Positions 37,284 to 46,108 are shown, counted from the first letter of the stretch. The stretch is 64,000 bases of DNA from Micromonospora haikouensis (GCF_900091595.1 NZ_FMCW01000011.1:62001-126000), one strand, 5' to 3'. Numbers and translations: made by a program. The notes: generated from the sequence alone by a model not told the origin.

Positions 37284-37844
37284 TCACGCCGGAGGATCCC
37301 GGTCGGTCGCCGCCTCCGTGGCCGTCCGGGTTCCCGCTTCCGCGACCTTCGGGGTTCCCGCTTCGGCGAAGACGAACCGTCGGTACGACCAGAACCGGAA
37401 CAGCGTGCCGAGCCCGGTGCCCACGACGAAGCTGGCGATGTTGTCGGCGAGGGCGGTCTGGAAGACCCCGGGCCAGATGGCGCCCAGGCCGTACCGGCTG
37501 ATGGCGAGGCAGGCCACCGCGATGCCCATGCCCACGCCGTTGAAGAAGAAGAACAGCGCGTACTCGCGCGCGGGGTTGGAGCGCTGGCGGTGCCGCCACG
37601 TCCAGAACCGGTTGCCGACGAAGGCCACGCTCGCGGCGATCACCGTGGAGATCGTCTTCGCGGTGACCTGCTCGACGCCCCGGGCATTGGCGAGGTAGTT
37701 GAACAGCGCGATGTCGACGACGAACGCGACGCTGCCGACGGTGGCGAACTTGCTCAGCTCGCGGATCAGGTGACCGAAGCGGTCGATGAGGGCACGGACC
37801 ATGCCGGGTCGGGTCGGCGGGGACCCTGGTTGGTCACCGGTCAT
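37284..37844 (-). CDS. GtrA family membrane protein
   Basis: A 186-residue protein with the GtrA domain at about 25-160 (LSKFATVGSVAFVVDIALFNYLANARG, FVGNRFWTWRHRQRSNPAREYALFFFFNGVGMGIA, GTLFRFWSYRRFVFAEAG). It is clearly paralogous to the next gene downstream. ATG 37844 is preferred, and an internal ATG at 37802 is also possible. Two adjacent GtrA paralogues probably act in the same lipid-linked sugar pathway. From memory, Rv3277 of M. tuberculosis, beside the birA/PH genes, is also GtrA-like. Confidence 0.85.
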   Translation of the reverse strand: MTGDQPGSPPTRPGMVRALIDRFGHLIRELSKFATVGSVAFVVDIALFNYLANARGVEQVTAKTISTVIAASVAFVGNRFWTWRHRQRSNPAREYALFFFFNGVGMGIAVACLAISRYGLGAIWPGVFQTALADNIASFVVGTGLGTLFRFWSYRRFVFAEAGTPKVAEAGTRTATEAATDRDPPA

Positions 37845-38182
37845 CGTCGCGGCCACCCGCTGAGCGTACCGGTTGCCCGCTGCGCGGGCGGGTAGCAGCG
37901 ACCGGGCGGGGCGGTGGCGTGACCGGGCGGGCCGGGGCCGGGCGGAGCGTAACCGGCCGGGCGATAATTCGCGGATCGTTTCGGGAATGCGCATCCGCGC
38001 ACAGCTTCGCGCATTCCGTCGGCACTTCGCCGATGTCACCGCAACCCTCATCCGCACCACCCGTCGCGCGCGGCCCTTCGGTTCCCGCAGGGCCCGGACC
38101 TCGGCGAAGGTCGCGGAAGAATTTGCGTGAAACTGCGCGTGAAAGCGGGTATCAGATCGCGATGCCGCAGCGTGACCGCACC
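37845..38182. other. Gene-free region between gtrA and pckG
   Basis: There are G-rich near repeats of GACCGGGCGG (37892-37960), a GATAAT hexamer (37963-37968) and no convincing open frame. The pckG-proximal 150 bp hold the regulatory elements listed separately. Confidence 0.5.
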
Positions 38183-38238
38183 TTGTGCAGTTCTTCACAA
38201 CCAGTCCCACTGACTCGCGACGTCGCCCGGTTTACGCT
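38183..38238 (+). promoter_or_regulatory. pckG promoter with upstream TTGTG-N8-CACAA dyad
   Basis: TTGTGCAGTTCTTCACAA (38183-38200) is an 18-bp inverted repeat. Ten bases further is CTGACT (38210-38215), 17 bp, TACGCT (38233-38238), a plausible housekeeping promoter. The dyad would sit near -60, an activator-type position (Crp- or GntR-like). The identity of the regulator is unknown. Confidence 0.4.
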
Positions 38239-38334
38239 GAGGCCAATCCCAGGTTTCCACGAAGGCGACGCCTCGCGCCGTCACCACTCGTGCATGCCGC
38301 AGTCCGGTCAGCGTCGACCACAAGGAGATGTGTC

Positions 38335-40179
38335 ATGGTTGCTCCGGCCACCGTTCGGGGGATCGATCAGGCCCCGACGTCCCACCCCAAACTGCTCGCC
38401 TGGGTCCGTGAGGTAGCGGAACTGACCACTCCCGACCGGGTCGTCTGGGTGGACGGGTCCGACGAGGAGTGGCGTCGCCTCACCGACGAACTCGTCGCCA
38501 ACGGCACCCTGATCCGGCTCAACCCGGAGAAGAAACCGAACTCGTTCTACGCCCGCACCGACCCCTCGGACGTCGCCCGCGTCGAGGAGCGCACGTTCAT
38601 CTGTTCGGTGGACGAGGCGGACGCCGGCCCCACCAACAACTGGATGGCGCCGGCCGAGATGAAGCGGACGATGACGCAGCTCTACCGCGGCTGCATGCGC
38701 GGTCGCACCATGTACGTCATCCCGTTCTGCATGGGCCCCGTCGAGGCCGAGAACCCCATGTTCGGCGTCGAGATCACCGACAGCCCGTACGTGGTGGCCT
38801 CGATGCGCATCATGACCCGGATGGGCGCGAAGGTCCTGGCGGCGATGGGCGACGACGCGGACTTCGTGTACGCCCTGCACTCGATCGGCGCCCCGCTCGC
38901 GCCGGGCCAGCAGGACGTGGCGTGGCCGTGCAACGAGACGAAGTACATCTCGCACTTCCCGGAGACCCGGGAGATCTGGTCCTACGGCTCCGGCTACGGC
39001 GGAAACTCGCTGCTCGGCAAGAAGTGCTACTCGCTGCGGATCGCGAGCGTGATGGGCCGGGACGAGGGCTGGCTCGCCGAGCACATGCTGATCCTCAAGA
39101 TCACTTCCCCGGAGGGGAAGGTCTACCACGTCGCCGGGGCGTTCCCGTCGGCCTGCGGCAAGACCAACCTGGCCATGCTGGAGCCGACCATCCCCGGCTG
39201 GAAGGTCGAGACCATCGGCGACGACATTGCCTGGATGCGCTTCGGCCCGGACGGCCGGCTCTACGCGGTGAACCCGGAGTACGGCCTGTTCGGCGTCGCC
39301 CCGGGCACCGACTGGAAGACCAACGCGAACGCGATGCGCACGCTCGACCGGGGCAACTCCATCTTCACCAACGTCGCCCTCACCGACGACGGCGACATCT
39401 GGTGGGAGGGCATGGGCGAGCCGCCGGCGCACCTGGTCGACTGGAAGGGCAACGACTGGACGCCGCAGAGCGAGGGCCTGTCCTCGCACGCGAACAGCCG
39501 GTTCTGCACCCCGATCACGCAGTGCCCGATCCTCGCCGACGACTACTACGACCCCAACGGGGTGCCGATCGACGCGATCCTGTTCGGCGGCCGGCGGCGG
39601 GACACCATCCCGCTGGTCACCGAGGCCCGGGACTGGGTGCACGGCGTCTACCTGGGCGCGACCCTGTCCTCGGAGACCACCGCCGCCGCGTCCGGTGCCG
39701 TCGGCGTGGTGCGCCGCGACCCGATGGCGATGCTGCCGTTCATCGGCTACCACGCCGGCGACTACTTCCGGCACTGGATCGAGATGGGCAAGGGCACCGA
39801 CGGCGACGAGGCCAAGCTGCCCAAGGTCTACTACGTCAACTGGTTCCGCAAGGACGCGGAGGGCAACTTCCTCTGGCCGGGCTTCGGCGAGAACTCCCGG
39901 GTGCTCAAGTGGGTCATCGAGCGGATCGAGGGCCGCGCCGACGCCGTCGAGACCCCGATCGGCATGGTTCCCGCGCAGGACGCGCTGGACGTCGACGGCC
40001 TCGACATGACCCCGGAGGACGTCCGGATCGCCCTGAAGGTCGACCCGGACGAGTGGCGCGAGGAGCTGCCGCTGATCACCGAGTGGTTCGAGAAGTTCGG
40101 CGACAAGCTGCCCGGCGTCCTCTGGGCCGAGCTCGACGCGCTGCGCGCCCGGCTCGACCAGGAACAGCCCCGCCGGTAG
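38335..40179 (+). CDS. pckG: Phosphoenolpyruvate carboxykinase (GTP)
   Basis: A 614-residue enzyme, the usual length for the GTP family. It converts oxaloacetate to PEP in gluconeogenesis and anaplerosis. Motifs include [28 protein letters not shown], the phosphate-binding loop [12 protein letters not shown], metal/GTP residues in [24 protein letters not shown], and [36 protein letters not shown] 38335 has AAGGAG 7 bp upstream. It is apparently monocistronic with its own promoter. Confidence 0.97.
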   Translation: MVAPATVRGIDQAPTSHPKLLAWVREVAELTTPDRVVWVDGSDEEWRRLTDELVANGTLIRLNPEKKPNSFYARTDPSDVARVEERTFICSVDEADAGPTNNWMAPAEMKRTMTQLYRGCMRGRTMYVIPFCMGPVEAENPMFGVEITDSPYVVASMRIMTRMGAKVLAAMGDDADFVYALHSIGAPLAPGQQDVAWPCNETKYISHFPETREIWSYGSGYGGNSLLGKKCYSLRIASVMGRDEGWLAEHMLILKITSPEGKVYHVAGAFPSACGKTNLAMLEPTIPGWKVETIGDDIAWMRFGPDGRLYAVNPEYGLFGVAPGTDWKTNANAMRTLDRGNSIFTNVALTDDGDIWWEGMGEPPAHLVDWKGNDWTPQSEGLSSHANSRFCTPITQCPILADDYYDPNGVPIDAILFGGRRRDTIPLVTEARDWVHGVYLGATLSSETTAAASGAVGVVRRDPMAMLPFIGYHAGDYFRHWIEMGKGTDGDEAKLPKVYYVNWFRKDAEGNFLWPGFGENSRVLKWVIERIEGRADAVETPIGMVPAQDALDVDGLDMTPEDVRIALKVDPDEWREELPLITEWFEKFGDKLPGVLWAELDALRARLDQEQPRR

Positions 40180-40216
40180 GTGTGACGCTTGCCCGCACCG
40201 GGCACCATCGGATGCC

Positions 40217-41110
40217 ATGAGGACGGCCGCCGCGACCACCGAGGTCCGGCGGCCGTCCGCCGTCCGGGCCCTGACCACCCTGCTGGCCGTCACGGCGGCG
40301 GCCACCGTCGTGGTCGAGCTGCTCAACTGGTGGTACGCCCCGGAGCAGGGCTTCGGGCTGGCCGTGCGCACCGGTTGGGCGATGCTGCGCTCGCTGGGCT
40401 TCCTGCTGCTGATCGGGCACGTGCGCCGGGGCCGAGCCCTGGCCCGGCCGTTCGGGCTGATCCTCGCCGTCACCACCGTCTTCGCCGTCGGCCGGCTGGT
40501 CGTGCCGAGGCAGGGCGTGCCGCCGTTGCCGGGGCTGCTCGGCTTCGCCCTGCTCACCGCGCTCTGCGTGGCCGTGGTCTGGCTGCTGTACCGCTCCGAC
40601 GCCGTCGCCGGCCACCTCGTCCGGCACCGGAAGGGTCTCGTCGTCGAGGGCGGGACGATCGCCTGGCGGGAGGTCGCCCCGAAGCGGCCCCCGGTCACCG
40701 GCTGGCTGCTCACCAGCCGGGCCGCCGCGTTCACGTACAGCCCGCTGATGCTCGTCCCGGCCCTGGTGGCCGTCGGCGTCGTGTTCGACGGCCGGCCGGC
40801 CGCCGGACCCGCCGTGCTGTTCTGGTTCGCCGCCGGCATCGCGGTCAGCTACGTCGTGCTGTTCTGCACCGCCTTCCTGCTGCGCGGCCGGCGCTGGGCC
40901 CGCCGCCTGCTGGTGGCGGTCACCCTCGGCGTGCTCGCCGTGGACCTGCCGCTGTGCTGGTGGCTGCTCGGCGTCGACGGCCTGGTCCGCGACGGCGCCC
41001 CGTTGCTCGCCGCCGCCGTCCTGGCGTTGTACGGGTTGTGGCGCGCCCGCCGGGCGGAGGCCACGCCGACGCCGGGGGTGAGCCGCCCGGGGACAGGGGA
41101 GGCGCCATGA
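40217..41110 (+). CDS. Hypothetical multi-pass membrane protein
   Basis: A 297-residue protein with about eight hydrophobic segments (for example LLAVTAAATVVVELLNWW, LLGFALLTALCVAVVWLLY, FWFAAGIAVSYVVLFCTAFLL). No family is recognised. Its stop overlaps the start of the FAD-dependent isoprenoid reductase gene by 4 bp (ATGA), so the two are co-translated. The position suggests a membrane partner for lipid or isoprenoid modification, without direct proof. Confidence 0.75.
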   Translation: MRTAAATTEVRRPSAVRALTTLLAVTAAATVVVELLNWWYAPEQGFGLAVRTGWAMLRSLGFLLLIGHVRRGRALARPFGLILAVTTVFAVGRLVVPRQGVPPLPGLLGFALLTALCVAVVWLLYRSDAVAGHLVRHRKGLVVEGGTIAWREVAPKRPPVTGWLLTSRAAAFTYSPLMLVPALVAVGVVFDGRPAAGPAVLFWFAAGIAVSYVVLFCTAFLLRGRRWARRLLVAVTLGVLAVDLPLCWWLLGVDGLVRDGAPLLAAAVLALYGLWRARRAEATPTPGVSRPGTGEAP

Positions 41111-42249
41111 GCGACGAGTACGACGTGGCGGTGGTCGGGGCGGGTCCCGCCGGTGCGGCAGCCGCGCTGGCCGCCCGCCGGGCGGGTGCCCGGGTGCTGC
41201 TGCTGGACCGGGCCGACTTCCCCCGGGACAAGGCGTGCGGGGACGGCGTCGCCGCGCACGCGGTGGACGTCCTCGCCCGGCTGGGCGTCACCGGGGCGGT
41301 CGACGGGTACACGCCGCTGCCCCGGATCCGGCTGGTCGGCCCCGGCGGGGACGCGGTGGCGCGGGCGCTGCCCCGGCCGGCGTACACGGTGCCCCGGGAG
41401 GTGTTCGACGCCCGGCTGGTGGCGGCGGCGGTCGCGGCCGGCGCGGAGCTGCGCCGGCACGCCGTGCGGCGGGTCGAGCCGCGCGGCGGGCGGGTGGTGC
41501 TCGACGGCGAGATCGCCGCGCGGGCCGTGGTCGGGGCGGACGGCGCGTCGTCGGTCGTGCGGCGGGCGCTCGGCCACCCGGTGAACCCGGACCGCCACCT
41601 GGCCCTGGCGATCCGGGGGTACGCGCCGGCCCGCCCCGGCCCGCCCGAGCAGCTCATCGTCACCTCCGGCCCACGCTGGCCGGCGTACGCCTGGTCGTTC
41701 CCGATCGGCGACGGGCGGGCGAACGTCGGGTACGGGGAGGTGCTGCGCGGCGAGCCGCTGAGCCGGGCGCACCTGCTGGACCGGCTGGCCGCGCTGCTGC
41801 CCGACGTCGACCCGGCGACGGTGACCGGGCTGCGCGCCCACCACCTGCCGCTGTCCACGCACCGCCCGCCGCCCGGCCGGGGGCGGCTGCTGCTCGCCGG
41901 GGACGCCCTGTCGTTGATCAACCCGTTCACCGGGGAGGGGATCTTCTACGCGCTGCTCTCCGGCGCGCTGGCCGGCGCGGCGGCGGCCGGCGACCCCGCC
42001 CACGCCGCCCGCGACTACGTCGCCGCGCTGCGCCGCCGCCTCGGCGTGCACCTGCGGCACAGCTCGGCCGCGGCCTGGCTCGCCCGCCGCCGGTGGGTCG
42101 TCGACGCGGCGGTGCGGGCGGCCCGGCGCGACGAGCGGGTCTTCGGCACCGTCGTCGAGTTGGGCCTCGGCGACGGCCGGCTGGACGCGCGGACCCTCGC
42201 GATGATCGGTGTCGGTCTCTCGGCGCGGCATCGGCCACCGAAGGGTTGA
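41107..42249 (+). CDS. Geranylgeranyl reductase family FAD-dependent oxidoreductase
   Basis: A 380-residue flavoprotein. It has an N-terminal dinucleotide fold [29 protein letters not shown], the family signature FPRDKACGDGVAAHAVDVL, a second FAD element LLLAGDALSLINPFTGEGIFYALLSG, and the P-x-Y-W-F-P-like AYAWSFPIGDGRANVGYG. Members saturate isoprenoid chains (chlorophyll, archaeal lipids, menaquinone side chain). The adjacent cis-prenyltransferase supports an isoprenoid substrate. It is coupled to the upstream membrane protein. Confidence 0.88.
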   Translation: MSDEYDVAVVGAGPAGAAAALAARRAGARVLLLDRADFPRDKACGDGVAAHAVDVLARLGVTGAVDGYTPLPRIRLVGPGGDAVARALPRPAYTVPREVFDARLVAAAVAAGAELRRHAVRRVEPRGGRVVLDGEIAARAVVGADGASSVVRRALGHPVNPDRHLALAIRGYAPARPGPPEQLIVTSGPRWPAYAWSFPIGDGRANVGYGEVLRGEPLSRAHLLDRLAALLPDVDPATVTGLRAHHLPLSTHRPPPGRGRLLLAGDALSLINPFTGEGIFYALLSGALAGAAAAGDPAHAARDYVAALRRRLGVHLRHSSAAAWLARRRWVVDAAVRAARRDERVFGTVVELGLGDGRLDARTLAMIGVGLSARHRPPKG

Positions 42250-42279
42250 AGCGCGCGCGGGGTCGCTACTCTGCAAGTG

Positions 42280-43050
42280 ATGACTCTGCGGAATCTCCTC
42301 TACTCCGTGTACGAGCGGCGGCTGACGGCCACGCTCGCGGGCAAGCCGGTGCCCCGGCACGTGGGCGTCATGTGCGACGGCAACCGTCGCTGGGCGCGGG
42401 AGATGGGCTTCGTCGACCCCAACGACGGGCACCGCATGGGCGCGGAGCGGATCAAGGAGCTGCTGCGCTGGTGCGACGCCGCCGGCGTCGGGCACGTGAC
42501 GCTGTGGCTGCTGTCGACGGACAACCTGTCCCGCCCGGCGGAGGAGCTGGACCCGCTGCTGCAGATCATCGAGGATCTGTCGACCGAGCTGGCCGAGGAG
42601 GGCAACCCCTGGCGGCTGCGCATGGTCGGCGCGCTCGACGTGCTCCCGGCGCACCACGCGGCGGCGCTCAAGGCCGCCGAGGAACGCACCCGGCAGCGCA
42701 CCGGCGGCGCGCAGGTCAACATCGCCGTCGGGTACGGCGGCCGGCGCGAGATCGCCGACGCGGTCCGCTCGTTGCTGCACGAGCACGCGGCGGCCGGCGG
42801 CACGCTGGAGGAGCTGGCCGAGACCCTCGACGTCGACCACATCTCCGAGCACCTCTACACCCGGGGCCTGCCGGACCCGGATCTGATCATCCGGACCAGC
42901 GGCGAGCAGCGCCTGTCGGGCTTCATGCTCTGGCAGTCGGCCCACTCGGAGTTCTACTTCTGCGAGCTGAACTGGCCCGACTTCCGCCGGGTCGACTTCC
43001 TGCGCGCCCTGCGCTCGTACGCCAACCGGCAGCGCCGCTTCGGCGTCTGA
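42280..43050 (+). CDS. uppS: cis-Prenyltransferase (isoprenyl/polyprenyl diphosphate synthase)
   Basis: A 256-residue (Z)-prenyl diphosphate synthase that condenses isopentenyl diphosphate units into carrier lipid precursors. Conserved parts are HVGVMCDGNRRWAREMG (catalytic Asp and phosphate loop), GVGHVTLWLLSTDNLSRP, NIAVGYGGRREIADAVRSLL, and IIRTSGEQRLSGFMLWQSAHSEFYF. The sequence resembles the shorter-chain mycobacterial type (Rv1086, from memory) as much as UppS, so chain length is uncertain. A GTG one codon upstream is an alternative start. IspH in the same window supplies its substrates. Confidence 0.93.
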   Translation: MTLRNLLYSVYERRLTATLAGKPVPRHVGVMCDGNRRWAREMGFVDPNDGHRMGAERIKELLRWCDAAGVGHVTLWLLSTDNLSRPAEELDPLLQIIEDLSTELAEEGNPWRLRMVGALDVLPAHHAAALKAAEERTRQRTGGAQVNIAVGYGGRREIADAVRSLLHEHAAAGGTLEELAETLDVDHISEHLYTRGLPDPDLIIRTSGEQRLSGFMLWQSAHSEFYFCELNWPDFRRVDFLRALRSYANRQRRFGV

Positions 43051-43091
43051 CCCGCCCGGCCCCGAGCCCGACCGGGCGGCGGCCGGGCGGG
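43051..43091. terminator. Bidirectional terminator between uppS and otsB
   Basis: CCCGCCCGGCC directly after the uppS stop pairs with GGCCGGGCGGG (43081-43091), giving an 11-bp perfect stem with a 19-nt loop, between convergent genes. Confidence 0.75.
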
Positions 43092-43098
43092 GCCGGGC

Positions 43099-43956
43099 TC
43101 ACCGCAGGCGCGGCAGGGCCTCGGTGAGGAAGTCGCCGAGGGCGGCGGGGGAGTCGATCGTCAGGTCGGCGGCCTCGGCGACCTCGTGGCCGGTCTCCGG
43201 GTTGGCCACGGCCACGCAGACCCCGAGGAAGTCCGGGTCCGCCGCGGCGCGGGCGCGCAGCGCCGCGAACGCCTTGATGTCGGAGACGTCGTCGCCGAAA
43301 TACCAGGCCCCGCCGGCGTCCCGGACCACCTCGCCGATCACCATGCCCTTGTCGCGGTCGACCGGGGGCTTGATCTCCAGCACCATCCGGCCGGCCTGCA
43401 CGCGCAGCCCGAGCCGCTCGGCCTGGGCCTGCCCCCACTCCTCCACGATCTCGCGGAGCTGGGGGGCGGTGCGCCAGTGCAGTGCCACGGAGAGCCGCTT
43501 GAACTCCACCAGCGCGCCGGGCGGCAGCTCGGCGCGGGCGAGGTCGGCCAGCTCCTGCATCGTCGGCACCCAGGGCAGCGCCGCGGGCTCGGTGACGGTC
43601 TCGCCGCCGGAGTGGCTGTGCTCCAGGCCGTAGAGGCCGTAGAGGTCGATGCCGGCCAGCCCGCCGAGGTGGTCGCGGAGGAACTCCACGGGGCGGGCGG
43701 AGACGATGGCGACCCGGCGCACCAGCGGCGCGAGGGCCTCGATCGCGGCCAGCACCTTCGGCGCGGGCTGCACGGCGGTCGGGTCGTCGTCGACGGGCGC
43801 GAGTGTGCCGTCGAAGTCGAAGAAGAGGACGGTGTCGGACGCCCGGCCGGCGGTTGCCTGCCAGGCCTGGTCGGCGTCCAGCGGGGTCTTCGGCTGCTGG
43901 TTGCCCAGATTCAACGGCGGCACGCGCGACAGCGTACCCCGGCGCGGGCCACTCAT
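43099..43956 (-). CDS. otsB: Trehalose-6-phosphate phosphatase
   Basis: A 285-residue HAD-superfamily phosphatase. Motif I is FFDFDGTLAPVDDDP (nucleophile and acid/base Asp), the Ser-containing motif II is VAIVSARPVEFL, and LYGLYGLEHSHSG is typical of OtsB. Motif III/IV is DRDKGMVIGEV and WYFGDDVSDIKAF. It dephosphorylates trehalose-6-phosphate, a compatible solute and glycolipid precursor. No trehalose-phosphate synthase gene is seen in this window. Confidence 0.93.
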   Translation of the reverse strand: MSGPRRGTLSRVPPLNLGNQQPKTPLDADQAWQATAGRASDTVLFFDFDGTLAPVDDDPTAVQPAPKVLAAIEALAPLVRRVAIVSARPVEFLRDHLGGLAGIDLYGLYGLEHSHSGGETVTEPAALPWVPTMQELADLARAELPPGALVEFKRLSVALHWRTAPQLREIVEEWGQAQAERLGLRVQAGRMVLEIKPPVDRDKGMVIGEVVRDAGGAWYFGDDVSDIKAFAALRARAAADPDFLGVCVAVANPETGHEVAEAADLTIDSPAALGDFLTEALPRLR

Positions 43957-43992
43957 TCGTGGTCGAGACGAGGCGCTACGGCCAGGAACAGG

Positions 43993-44346
43993 TCAGCGTT
44001 CGGCGGCCCCCCGGCCCCGGCGCCCGAACGGCAGGACCTCGGCGTCCTGGCCGTGGCTGAGCAGGTAGCCCTCCACGAAGCCGGCGTTGCGGTCGCCGGT
44101 GCGCGTCTCGATCTCGGTGAGCCGGGCCACCAGGAACTCGGTGAGCGCGCTGATCCGGTCGTTGAGCCGTTCGTGCAGCTCGGCGACGACGGCCAGGACG
44201 ACCGCGGTGCCGGCGGTGGTGAGGGCGAGGAGGTTGGCGACCACGGGAAGCTCCCCGTCGCCGACCACGCCGATCACCACGTTGCCGGTCACGGCCGAGG
44301 TCAGCGCCACCGCCGCGACCACGACTGCGAACCACTTCAGGGTCAT
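43993..44346 (-). CDS. Small membrane protein with coiled-coil tail
   Basis: A 117-residue protein with two hydrophobic segments (about 4-28 and 34-56), then an amphipathic charged helix (HERLNDRISALTEFLVARLTEIETRTGDRNAGFVEGYLLS) and a basic end. No family is recognised. The ATG is preceded by GGAGGGG. It shares the strand with the XRE regulator upstream (161-bp gap), but coupling is not evident. Confidence 0.7.
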   Translation of the reverse strand: MTLKWFAVVVAAVALTSAVTGNVVIGVVGDGELPVVANLLALTTAGTAVVLAVVAELHERLNDRISALTEFLVARLTEIETRTGDRNAGFVEGYLLSHGQDAEVLPFGRRGRGAAER

Positions 44347-44507
44347 CGACAGACCCCTCCTTCTGTCCCGCAGGGCTGGGTTCGGCCTTGTCCCGTCCCC
44401 CCGCCGACGACGAGCCCAAGCAGTACGGATAGGACGCTAGCGTGCCCGTTCCGGCCCCGGAGCGAAACGATTGGGTACGGCTTGCCGTTCTTTCGCCATC
44501 TGAGGAA

Positions 44508-44948
44508 CTAGCCCGCCCGATTACCCCTTTTTCGGACATCTACCGGGAGACTTGGGCGATACGCGAGGTATCTAATGGTTTCTCGGATGTGGAACTTCTC
44601 CGCGTCGGAGACGTTGGGGTCGACCAGCCGGCGCAGCAGCGCCTCGACGTCCGGGTCCATCGGGGGCGGTGCGGTGGCCGCCCGTGGGGTGGCGGCGCGC
44701 TCCCAGCCCAGGGCCGCGAAGGCGGCCGTCGGGTTGAGGCCGAGCCCCTCGCAGAACGCGACCACCCGTTCGGCCTCGGGGTCGCTGGCCCAGTCGCCAC
44801 GCACCCAGCGGTTGATGGTCTGCCGGGAGACCCCGGTGCGCCGGGAGACCTCGGTGCCGCTCCAGGCGCGCATGGCCCGGGCGTCGTCGAGGGCCCGGCG
44901 GACGAAGGCGGCGAAGGCGATCTTCCTGGCGTGAGCGCTCTCGGTCAC
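44508..44948 (-). CDS. XRE-type helix-turn-helix regulator
   Basis: A 146-residue protein. The helix-turn-helix is AWSGTEVSRRTGVSRQTINRWVRGDWASDPEAERVVAFCEGLGLNPTAAFAALGW (about 30-85), followed by a helical C-terminus (MDPDVEALLRRLVDPNVSDAEKFHIRETIRYLAYR). GTG 44948 begins the conserved part and lies within a GTCAC-CCC-GTGAC palindrome. It is divergent from two small genes; the 265-bp intergenic region has three copies of an 18-bp motif that may be its binding sites. Confidence 0.85.
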   Translation of the reverse strand: MTESAHARKIAFAAFVRRALDDARAMRAWSGTEVSRRTGVSRQTINRWVRGDWASDPEAERVVAFCEGLGLNPTAAFAALGWERAATPRAATAPPPMDPDVEALLRRLVDPNVSDAEKFHIRETIRYLAYRPSLPVDVRKRGNRAG

Positions 44949-44956
44949 CCCGTGAC
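44944..44956. promoter_or_regulatory. GTCAC-N3-GTGAC palindrome over the XRE start codon
   Basis: A perfect 5-bp-arm inverted repeat covers the GTG start of the XRE gene. Binding here would block its translation start or promoter. No direct evidence is available. Confidence 0.35.
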
Positions 44957-44998
44957 GGTACGGCCAGCCGGATCCACTGGGGACGCCGGGCACGCCTA

Positions 44999-45016
44999 TG
45001 TCACGTGAATGAGACA
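44999..45016 (+). promoter_or_regulatory. Operator-like motif, site 1
   Basis: TGTCACGTGAATGAGACA is one of three copies of TGTCACGT-K-N-A-Y-G-R-GAC-R in the intergenic region between the XRE gene and the divergent small genes. The motif is an imperfect palindrome (TGTC...GACA). It is 51 bp upstream of the XRE start. Confidence 0.55.
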
Positions 45017-45123
45017 CGCGTATCTGGCCGTTCGCGGCCCTTCGTGAGGGCGATTTCAAGGCGTATCACCTGCGCAGGATAGGAGCACGTCAGTGGCGGG
45101 GTAATCGGACGAAAAGCTGATAC

Positions 45124-45141
45124 TGTCACGTTCATGGGACA
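45124..45141 (+). promoter_or_regulatory. Operator-like motif, site 2
   Basis: TGTCACGTTCATGGGACA is the second copy, 73 bp before the GTG at 45214 and 28 bp (start to start) from site 3. Confidence 0.55.
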
Positions 45142-45151
45142 GTTTACCGTG

Positions 45152-45169
45152 TGTCACGTGCACGAGACG
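45152..45169 (+). promoter_or_regulatory. Operator-like motif, site 3
   Basis: TGTCACGTGCACGAGACG is the third copy, 45 bp before the GTG at 45214. Sites 2 and 3 together would cover the promoter of the small-gene pair. Confidence 0.55.
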
Positions 45170-45213
45170 ACTGGTGCTCGCCTGCGTCCCTTCCCCGTCC
45201 TCAGGGGGGCGCG

Positions 45214-45630
45214 GTGACCGAACTCGCCACCCGTGAGCAGGCGTTCGGCCTGGTCGCGGAGGGAGTTGCCGCGGGGCTGAGCGCCCCCTGGCGGCTCTAC
45301 CTCGCCCGCGGCTGCCGCTACCTGTCGCTCAACGTGGGCGACCGGGCGGAGTGGGACGCCTGGCGGACCCACCTCAACTGCCCGGAGCTCAGCGTCCGGG
45401 TCTACGACGCCGGCGGCGAGATCCGCCGCTGCTCCGTCGCCGAGCTCGTGCTCGACGGCTGCCGGATCAGCGTCGAGCTGGTCGAGGAGGTCAGCACGGA
45501 CGACCTGGAGCGGCTCCTGGTCGCCGACCCCGCCGACCCCGCCGACCCCGGAGTCGACCCCGCCGGCCCTGGAGCCGGCCCCACCAACCCCGGGGCCGGC
45601 CCTACCGGCACCGGACCGGAGGAGCGGTGA
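45214..45630 (+). CDS. Hypothetical protein with Pro/Gly-Asp repeat tail
   Basis: A 138-residue protein, starting at GTG 45214. The first 105 residues look folded (ATREQAFGLVAEGVAAGLSAPWRLYLARGCRYLSLNVGDRAEWDAWRTHLNCPELSVRVYD). The last 30 are near repeats of ADPADPAD and GPGAGPTNP, encoded by short DNA repeats. There is no membrane helix. It is coupled by a 4-bp overlap (GTGA) to the next membrane protein gene and lies divergent to the XRE regulator. No family is recognised. Confidence 0.7.
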   Translation: MTELATREQAFGLVAEGVAAGLSAPWRLYLARGCRYLSLNVGDRAEWDAWRTHLNCPELSVRVYDAGGEIRRCSVAELVLDGCRISVELVEEVSTDDLERLLVADPADPADPGVDPAGPGAGPTNPGAGPTGTGPEER

Positions 45631-46064
45631 GCCCCTTCGTCGCGGTCGTCCTCGTCCTCGTCCTCGGCTCGGCCAGCTACGCCGCCGGGCGGCTGCACGG
45701 CCAGCTCAGCTACCGCATCGGCTACCGGTTCGGCTACCGGCAGGGCTACTTCGACGGCGACCGGGGCGCCTGGAACCGCCGCCGCCGGGAGGCCCAGGCC
45801 GCCATCGCCTCGGCCCTCGCCGGCCCTCCGCCGGCCGTCCGGCGTGGCCCGACCGCGCGGCAGGGCACCACGTACACCGGCTCCGCCTTCGCCGCCTCCG
45901 CCGCGCCCGCCGTCTCCGCGGCGCCCGTCCCCGGCCCGCCGGCGCGCCCGGCCGGTGCCGTCGCGGTCGCCACCACGGCGACCGCCGCCGTCCGGGCGAC
46001 GGCCGGGACCACGGCGGCGGTCGGCGGCCGGCACCCCGCCGTCCTGGTCCGGTGGCAGAACTGA
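45627..46064 (+). CDS. Small membrane-anchored hypothetical protein
   Basis: A 145-residue protein with one N-terminal membrane helix (PFVAVVLVLVLGSASYAAG). A Tyr/Gly/Arg repeat follows (YRIGYRFGYRQGYFDGD), then a basic RNRRRREAQ segment and an Ala/Val/Pro-rich tail. GTG 45627 overlaps the stop of the preceding gene. The two probably form one unit under the XRE regulator. Function unknown. Confidence 0.7.
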   Translation: MSPFVAVVLVLVLGSASYAAGRLHGQLSYRIGYRFGYRQGYFDGDRGAWNRRRREAQAAIASALAGPPPAVRRGPTARQGTTYTGSAFAASAAPAVSAAPVPGPPARPAGAVAVATTATAAVRATAGTTAAVGGRHPAVLVRWQN

Positions 46065-46080
46065 GCCGGCCGACGAACCC

Positions 46081-46108
46081 GGTGCGACGTCCGCGGCGGA
46101 CGCGCACC
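46081..46108. terminator. Terminator hairpin after the small-gene pair
   Basis: GGTGCG(A)CGTCCG pairs with CGGACGCGCACC around a 3-nt loop (12 bp, one bulged A), 16 bp past the stop. The remaining stretch to the PhoH start at 46410 shows no credible gene. Confidence 0.7.
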
